Source: JBHGAV01 sp041946685
GTDB taxonomy: Bacteria > Acidobacteriota > Terriglobia > Bryobacterales > Bryobacteraceae
Length of the DNA: 61,157 bases
NCBI GenBank assembly: GCA_041946685.1
Contig: JBHGAV010000021.1
Location: forward strand, 1-61,157
Direction of reading: 5' to 3'
This document shows positions 58,020-61,157 of the stretch, one piece after another. The notes beneath the pieces are model-generated. The model did no database searches. It had not been told where the DNA came from and saw nothing but the letters and a program-made list of their open reading frames with translations. Position 1 is the stretch's first letter. The number at the start of each line of letters is the position of its first letter. Position numbers and translations under genes: made by a program.

Positions 58020-58625
58020 GTGAGCTTCTACCGGCGCCGACTACCCCACTGGCAGCCCGAGGGAGCCTCAATCTTCTTGACCTGGAGCCTTCACGGCTCG
58101 CTTCCGAAGGGGGCCGGGCAGTTGTTGATCGGGCGACCTCTCGACGCTGGCCGACGCTTTGTTGCCCTCGATCAGCAAATGGACGCCGGCAACACGGGTC
58201 CCACATGGCTCCGGAATCCGGCAGTTGCCCAGACGGTGGCGAACACGCTCTTTCTCGCGGCTGAGCGCTGGGAGCTGTACGAGCTCCACGCCTGGGTGGT
58301 AATGATGAACCATGTGCACGCCTTACTGACCCCTCACAGGCAGCTTCGCCAGATCACCCGGGCGGTGAAGAACACAAGTGCCCGCGAGGCAAACCGCATT
58401 CTGGGACGAACCGGGCAGCCATTCTGGCGGGACGAGTCCTTCGACCGTTGGGTGCGCGGCGCGGAGGAATTTCGACGAATTGCCCGCTACATCGAATGGA
58501 ATCCGGTGAATGCCGGGCTGGTGGAGCGGCCCGACGAGTGGCCGTGGTCCAGCGCGCACCCTGATTTCCGGCAGAGGCAGGTCGGGGACCTGCCCCACTC
58601 ACTCAATCCACCACCTTGGCCGTGA
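58020..58625 (+). CDS. REP-associated tyrosine transposase (RAYT, Y1_Tnp)
   Basis: The 201-residue protein carries the Y1-transposase pattern: FLTWSLHGSLP, then ELHAWVVMMNHVHALLTP (the HUH-type metal-site histidines, H-V-H) and the tyrosine-bearing helix ARYIEWNPVNAGLV near Tyr164. It starts at GTG; no ATG-based start fits. Such single-copy RAYTs act on REP palindromes rather than moving themselves. REP-like palindromes flank the gene, one inside its 3' end. The last 23 bases overlap the end of the convergent gene, which hints at insertion next to an existing gene. Confidence 0.9.
   Translation: MSFYRRRLPHWQPEGASIFLTWSLHGSLPKGAGQLLIGRPLDAGRRFVALDQQMDAGNTGPTWLRNPAVAQTVANTLFLAAERWELYELHAWVVMMNHVHALLTPHRQLRQITRAVKNTSAREANRILGRTGQPFWRDESFDRWVRGAEEFRRIARYIEWNPVNAGLVERPDEWPWSSAHPDFRQRQVGDLPHSLNPPPWP
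58576..58594. repeat. REP-like palindrome, inside the RAYT 3' end
   Basis: GGCAGGTC-GGG-GACCTGCC is the exact reverse complement of the copy at 57963-57981; both are preceded by GA. It encodes the residues QVGDLPHS of the transposase. Confidence 0.85.
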
Positions 58626-59337
58626 CCACCAGGATGAGGGCGTTGCCGGAGTCATCCACGCTTGCTTTGCCTACGACCACCTTCTGACCCTCGCGCACGT
58701 CGATGTCGGTTTGGAGGCCTGCGTCCCTAACGGATCTGAATTCCTTGCCGTCGCGCACGACGGTGTAGGGCATCCGCGCGGCGAAACGCAGTCTGTCTAC
58801 CCGCACGATGTGGTCTTTGCCTTCCGTGGTGACTGCCAGCGAACTCAGTTCTAGCCTATATGTCGTCTCCGCCGGGGGCGAGAAGCCTCCGTTCACTTGA
58901 GCCGCCTGCCCTTCCCTGGCCCTCAACACGGCCGTATCCAGGACCTGGAAGCCCTGGTACAAGAATAGACCGCGCAACTGCTTGACAACGCCCTCCAATT
59001 CTTTGGGCACAGCCGTCGCCTGGGTTTCCCGCGGCTGTCCCATCACCAGGTACGTCGTCAGCTCGACATTCCTCAGGGGGACATCGAAGCGTTTGATGGC
59101 TTCGCCCACGGCGTCCACGACAGCCGGAGGCCCGGTGACGGCGATTGCTTTCAACTGAGGCGAGGGCCGCACGTCCGCCCCGAACGCTCCCACCAGCAAA
59201 GCCAAACGATTCGCGTCCTGGTTCTTGATGTCGAAAACCTTGGAGACCCAGCCCTCCTTGGGCTGAATGGGCTTGGCCTCCTGGGCCAGCAACGGCAGGA
59301 CGGCCGCGAACAATGTCAGAAACACTCTGCGTTTCAT
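58603..59337 (-). CDS. Exported protein resembling secretin N-domains
   Basis: The 244-residue protein has a signal peptide (MKRRVFLTLFAAVLPLLAQ). It continues VFDIKNQDANRLALLVGAFGADVRPSPQLKAIAVTGPPAVVDAVGEAIKRFDVP, which resembles the STN/secretin N0-N1 fold, where sheets repeat D-I-x-N-x-A-x-x-L and x-A-I-x-V-x-G. A beta-rich end follows (VREGQKVVVGKASVDDSGNALILVVTAK). It is the third gene of the ECF sigma operon, coupled by ATGA to the anti-sigma gene. It may sense or respond to envelope stress, but no known ECF operon member matches exactly. Confidence 0.72.
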   Translation of the reverse strand: MKRRVFLTLFAAVLPLLAQEAKPIQPKEGWVSKVFDIKNQDANRLALLVGAFGADVRPSPQLKAIAVTGPPAVVDAVGEAIKRFDVPLRNVELTTYLVMGQPRETQATAVPKELEGVVKQLRGLFLYQGFQVLDTAVLRAREGQAAQVNGGFSPPAETTYRLELSSLAVTTEGKDHIVRVDRLRFAARMPYTVVRDGKEFRSVRDAGLQTDIDVREGQKVVVGKASVDDSGNALILVVTAKVVD

Positions 59338-59840
59338 AGCGAATCTCCGTTCTGATCAATCAGCCAATAGATGACGACGTCCGGGTCGTCGGTAAACATC
59401 TTCACCAGCAACGGTTCCTGCGGCTTGCGTGGGGCAGCTCCCCGAGCTGCCCTGGCGGGAGCGGCCACGGCAGGCCGGGGTCCTGCCGCACTTGGCGGAG
59501 GAGGCGGAGCCGGCGGCGGGACGGCGGGACCTGGCAGCATCAAGAACGCAACCACCGCCGTCGCCGCGGCCGCGGCGATGCCGTGCCACCACCTGAGGGC
59601 GAAGAGCCATGAGGGCCGGCGCGAGGCGACGCGGTCCAGCACACGGCTTCGCACCGCCGCCAGCGCCGCATCGGGTATCTCTTCCTCGCGCAGGCTGCGC
59701 ACCAGCTCCTGGCTTTGCCTCAACTCGCCGGCCAGCGCCCGGCAGTCGGCACACGCGCGGAGGTGGTCTTCGATCTCCGGCGTTACGTGGTCGCCCTCCA
59801 CGTAGAGCGCGATGAGCGGTTCATATTCCGAGCAAGCCAT
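59334..59840 (-). CDS. Anti-sigma factor-like protein with zinc-finger motif
   Basis: The 168-residue protein begins with a cysteine-containing zinc-finger-like segment (EYEPLIALYVEGDHVTPEIEDHLRACADCRALAGEL: H-x3-C-x2-C), the mark of cytoplasmic anti-sigma domains. One membrane helix (GIAAAAATAVVAFLMLPG) and a Pro/Ala-rich periplasmic end follow. The start overlaps the sigma-factor stop as TGATG. A REP-like palindrome lies inside the coding sequence near the end (59433-59451), encoding part of the AARGAA stretch. Confidence 0.88.
   Translation of the reverse strand: MACSEYEPLIALYVEGDHVTPEIEDHLRACADCRALAGELRQSQELVRSLREEEIPDAALAAVRSRVLDRVASRRPSWLFALRWWHGIAAAAATAVVAFLMLPGPAVPPPAPPPPPSAAGPRPAVAAPARAARGAAPRKPQEPLLVKMFTDDPDVVIYWLIDQNGDSL
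59433..59451. repeat. REP-like palindrome variant inside the anti-sigma gene
   Basis: GGCAGCTC-CCC-GAGCTGCC differs from the RAYT-flanking palindromes at one stem position and its partner (G-C turned to C-G), so base pairing is kept. It lies in frame within the anti-sigma coding sequence. Confidence 0.75.
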
Positions 59841-60421
59841 CAAACCCTCCCCAACATGCGGTCGACAAACCGCTTGATCTTGAGCCGCGCCGAGCTCACC
59901 TGCGAGCGCACGGTCGCCTCCGAAGACCCTAGAATGCGCGCAACCTGGGCCGTCGCCAGCCCCTCGATGTCGCGCAGAACCAACGCGGTCCGTTCCTTCT
60001 CCGGCAGGTGCCGCAACGCCAAGGCGACGATGCGCCTCTCGTCCTCCCAATCGCGCCCGGCCGGGGCCACGGCCGGTTGTGCATCGTCCAGCGGCATCCC
60101 CCGCTCCCTCTGGCGGCGGGCGCCCACGTCCCGGCATACGTTGACCGTAACCCGGTAGAGCCAGGGAGCCAGGGCGCGGGTCGCGTCGAAACCCCGCAAA
60201 TGCTTGTGAAGCCGGAGAAAGACCTCCTGAGCGGCGTCCTGGGCATCCTCCATCGATCCGAGCAGCCGGTACGCGGTGAGGAACACGCGGCGCTCTTGCC
60301 GGAGCAGGATCTGCTCGAAGGCCGCGGCGTCACCCGCCCGCGCCAGCCTCACGAGCGCCGTCAGGTCCGAGTCGTCCCGCCCGCTTTCCGCGCCAGCCAT
60401 GGGGAGCGCCAGTTCGTACAC
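59840..60421 (-). CDS. ECF-type RNA polymerase sigma factor
   Basis: The 193-residue protein has region 2 (FEQILLRQERRVFLTAYRLLGSMEDAQDAAQEVFLRLHKHL) and region 4 (LRHLPEKERTALVLRDIEGLATAQVARILGSSEATVRSQVSSARLKIKR) with no region 1.1 or 3, as in extracytoplasmic-function sigmas. An internal ATG seven codons in is an alternative start. The anti-sigma and a secretin-N-like gene follow in the same operon. Its signal and target promoters are not visible in the window. Confidence 0.95.
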   Translation of the reverse strand: MYELALPMAGAESGRDDSDLTALVRLARAGDAAAFEQILLRQERRVFLTAYRLLGSMEDAQDAAQEVFLRLHKHLRGFDATRALAPWLYRVTVNVCRDVGARRQRERGMPLDDAQPAVAPAGRDWEDERRIVALALRHLPEKERTALVLRDIEGLATAQVARILGSSEATVRSQVSSARLKIKRFVDRMLGRV

Positions 60422-60484
60422 TGCATTCTACTTCCGTAAGAGATATACCCCGCCAACAGCCAAAACGTGCAGAGCATTTTTCGA

Positions 60485-60513
60485 TTGACCCGCGATTGCC
60501 TTTGGCGGTAAAA
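60485..60513 (+). promoter_or_regulatory. Promoter of the ACT-domain gene
   Basis: TTGACC (60485-60490) and GTAAAA (60508-60513) are separated by 17 bases. The -35 box is one mismatch from consensus; the -10 is weak. It lies 22 bases before the start. Confidence 0.4.
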
Positions 60514-60534
60514 CGGCAGGCGGAGGGTCTGAAC

Positions 60535-60957
60535 ATGGCTGTGACGGTTCGAAACGTGATGATCTGGCGGAAGGAAGTTTCCAACCAGCCCGGCGAGCTG
60601 GCCGGCACTCTCGATCCCCTGGTCAAAGCCGGAGTGAACCTTCAGGTGTTGATGGGCTACCGGCTGCCGGGGGAAGAGGGCAAGGCTGCGATTGAACTCT
60701 ATCCGGTGACGGGCAAGAAAGCGGCCAAAGCCGCCGCGGCGGCGGGCCTGACCGCTTCGTCCATTCCCGCCCTTCACGTGCAGGGAGATGACAAGCCGGG
60801 GCTCATGCTCGCGTTCGCGTCCCGCCTGGCCGGAGCGGGGATCAACATCAGTTTTCTTGTCGCCCAGGTGGTAGGCCGCAAGTACACGGCGATCTGGGGC
60901 TTTGAGTCAGCCGAGGCGGCCAAGAAAGCGGCGGCTCTCATCAAGAAAGCGAAGTAG
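60535..60957 (+). CDS. Tandem ACT-domain protein
   Basis: The start follows GGAGGG by seven bases. The 140-residue protein has two ACT-like halves: SNQPGELAGTLDPLVKAGVNLQVLMGYRL and then DKPGLMLAFASRLAGAGINISFLVAQVVG. ACT domains bind amino acids or other small ligands and regulate enzymes or transport. No enzymatic domain is attached. A similar stand-alone two-ACT protein is often found in Acidobacteriota. It converges with the lepA end. Confidence 0.85.
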   Translation: MAVTVRNVMIWRKEVSNQPGELAGTLDPLVKAGVNLQVLMGYRLPGEEGKAAIELYPVTGKKAAKAAAAAGLTASSIPALHVQGDDKPGLMLAFASRLAGAGINISFLVAQVVGRKYTAIWGFESAEAAKKAAALIKKAK

Positions 60958-61010
60958 GAACCGGACGTGCCCGGCCATCCCAGGGCTGACGTGGCGCCGG
61001 GGAGCGGCCT

Positions 61011-61157
61011 TCAATTGCCTTCTCCCCCCACCCGCAGCACGGCCAGAAAGGCTTCCTGGGGGATGTCGACCTTGCCCACGCGCTTCATGCGGCGCTTGCC
61101 TTCCTTCTGCTTTTCGAGCAGCTTGCGCTTGCGCGTGATGTCGCCGCCGTAGCACTT
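61011..61157 (-). CDS. lepA: Elongation factor 4 (LepA), 3' end only
   Basis: The window cuts this gene: the last 48 codons read KCYGGDITRKRKLLEKQKEG, then KRRMKRVGKVDIPQEAFLAV and LRV, followed by a short tail and the TGA at 61011-61013. This is the characteristic C-terminal end of LepA, a GTPase that back-translocates stalled ribosomes. The rest lies beyond the right edge. Confidence 0.95.
   Translation of the reverse strand, partial: KCYGGDITRKRKLLEKQKEGKRRMKRVGKVDIPQEAFLAVLRVGGEGN

Noticed and set aside
1..61157. CRISPR array or prophage
   Set aside because: No regularly spaced identical repeats, integrase or phage structural genes were seen; the RAYT gene is the only mobile-element-like gene.

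Overview
The window is about 61 kb of GC-rich, densely packed bacterial chromosome. The best clue to its owner is the protein at 40435-42588, which combines SBBP-type beta-propeller repeats with the C-terminal domain first catalogued in Solibacter (TIGR03437 type). Together with an exosortase, a UppP/FtsK pair, many small secreted proteins, a REP-associated transposase and short promoters close to start codons, this points to an Acidobacteriota member of the Solibacter/Bryobacter group. That is an inference; no rRNA lies in the window. I saw no tRNA, rRNA, CRISPR array or prophage. No stretch longer than 300 bases lacks a gene; the longest gap (47552-47806) holds a strongly structured element.

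Layout. 1-7937: an M48 metallopeptidase (5' cut by the window edge), small hypothetical and DUF937 proteins, a secreted protein with duplicated domains, a GH5 hydrolase, a glycine-zipper protein and a secreted S9 peptidase. 7944-18431: an exosortase/exopolysaccharide region with two glycosyltransferases, a nucleotidyltransferase, an HPr-kinase-like protein, EpsI and exosortase, ATP-grasp and FemAB-like enzymes, interrupted by an SPFH/ribbon-helix-helix/DUF3592 operon. 18618-27164: a S55-type peptidase, a secreted beta-propeller protein, a methyltransferase, uppP and ftsK. 27251-28486: a RelE/HigB-type toxin-antitoxin pair and a HEPN-like protein. 28533-35536: gdhA followed by two large paralogous proteins with pyruvate-phosphate-dikinase-type ATP-binding domains. 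35651-40289: a LacI-regulated sugar operon (symporter, small membrane protein, ribulokinase, regulator). 40435-48946: the SBBP protein, a Tat-exported aldo/keto reductase, a Kef-type antiporter, an AMP-forming ligase, a Spy-like protein, adk and a CoA-binding protein. 48953-56138: two tandem lactate permeases, a TadE/TadE/TadG operon and an MgtC-like protein. 56175-61157: uppS, a winged-helix regulator with a membrane partner, a RAYT transposase flanked by REP palindromes, an ECF sigma/anti-sigma operon, an ACT protein and the 3' end of lepA.

How parts fit together. UppP and UppS supply the undecaprenyl carrier used for peptidoglycan and exopolysaccharide, matching the nearby glycosyltransferase/exosortase genes. 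The LacI regulator, symporter and ribulokinase form one pentose uptake and phosphorylation unit. The ECF sigma, anti-sigma and a secretin-N-domain-like protein are translationally coupled.

The best candidates for something undescribed are: (i) the tandem PPDK-like proteins at 28533-34132, one with a KaiC-like domain lacking a P-loop and the other with two receiver domains, sharing an unnamed C-terminal domain and lacking the usual phosphohistidine domain; (ii) a multi-hairpin element at 47557-47696; (iii) the exosortase locus, whose sorted substrates and PqqD-like partner are not visible here; and (iv) the RAYT gene with REP palindromes, a variant of which sits inside a neighbouring coding sequence with a compensatory base change.
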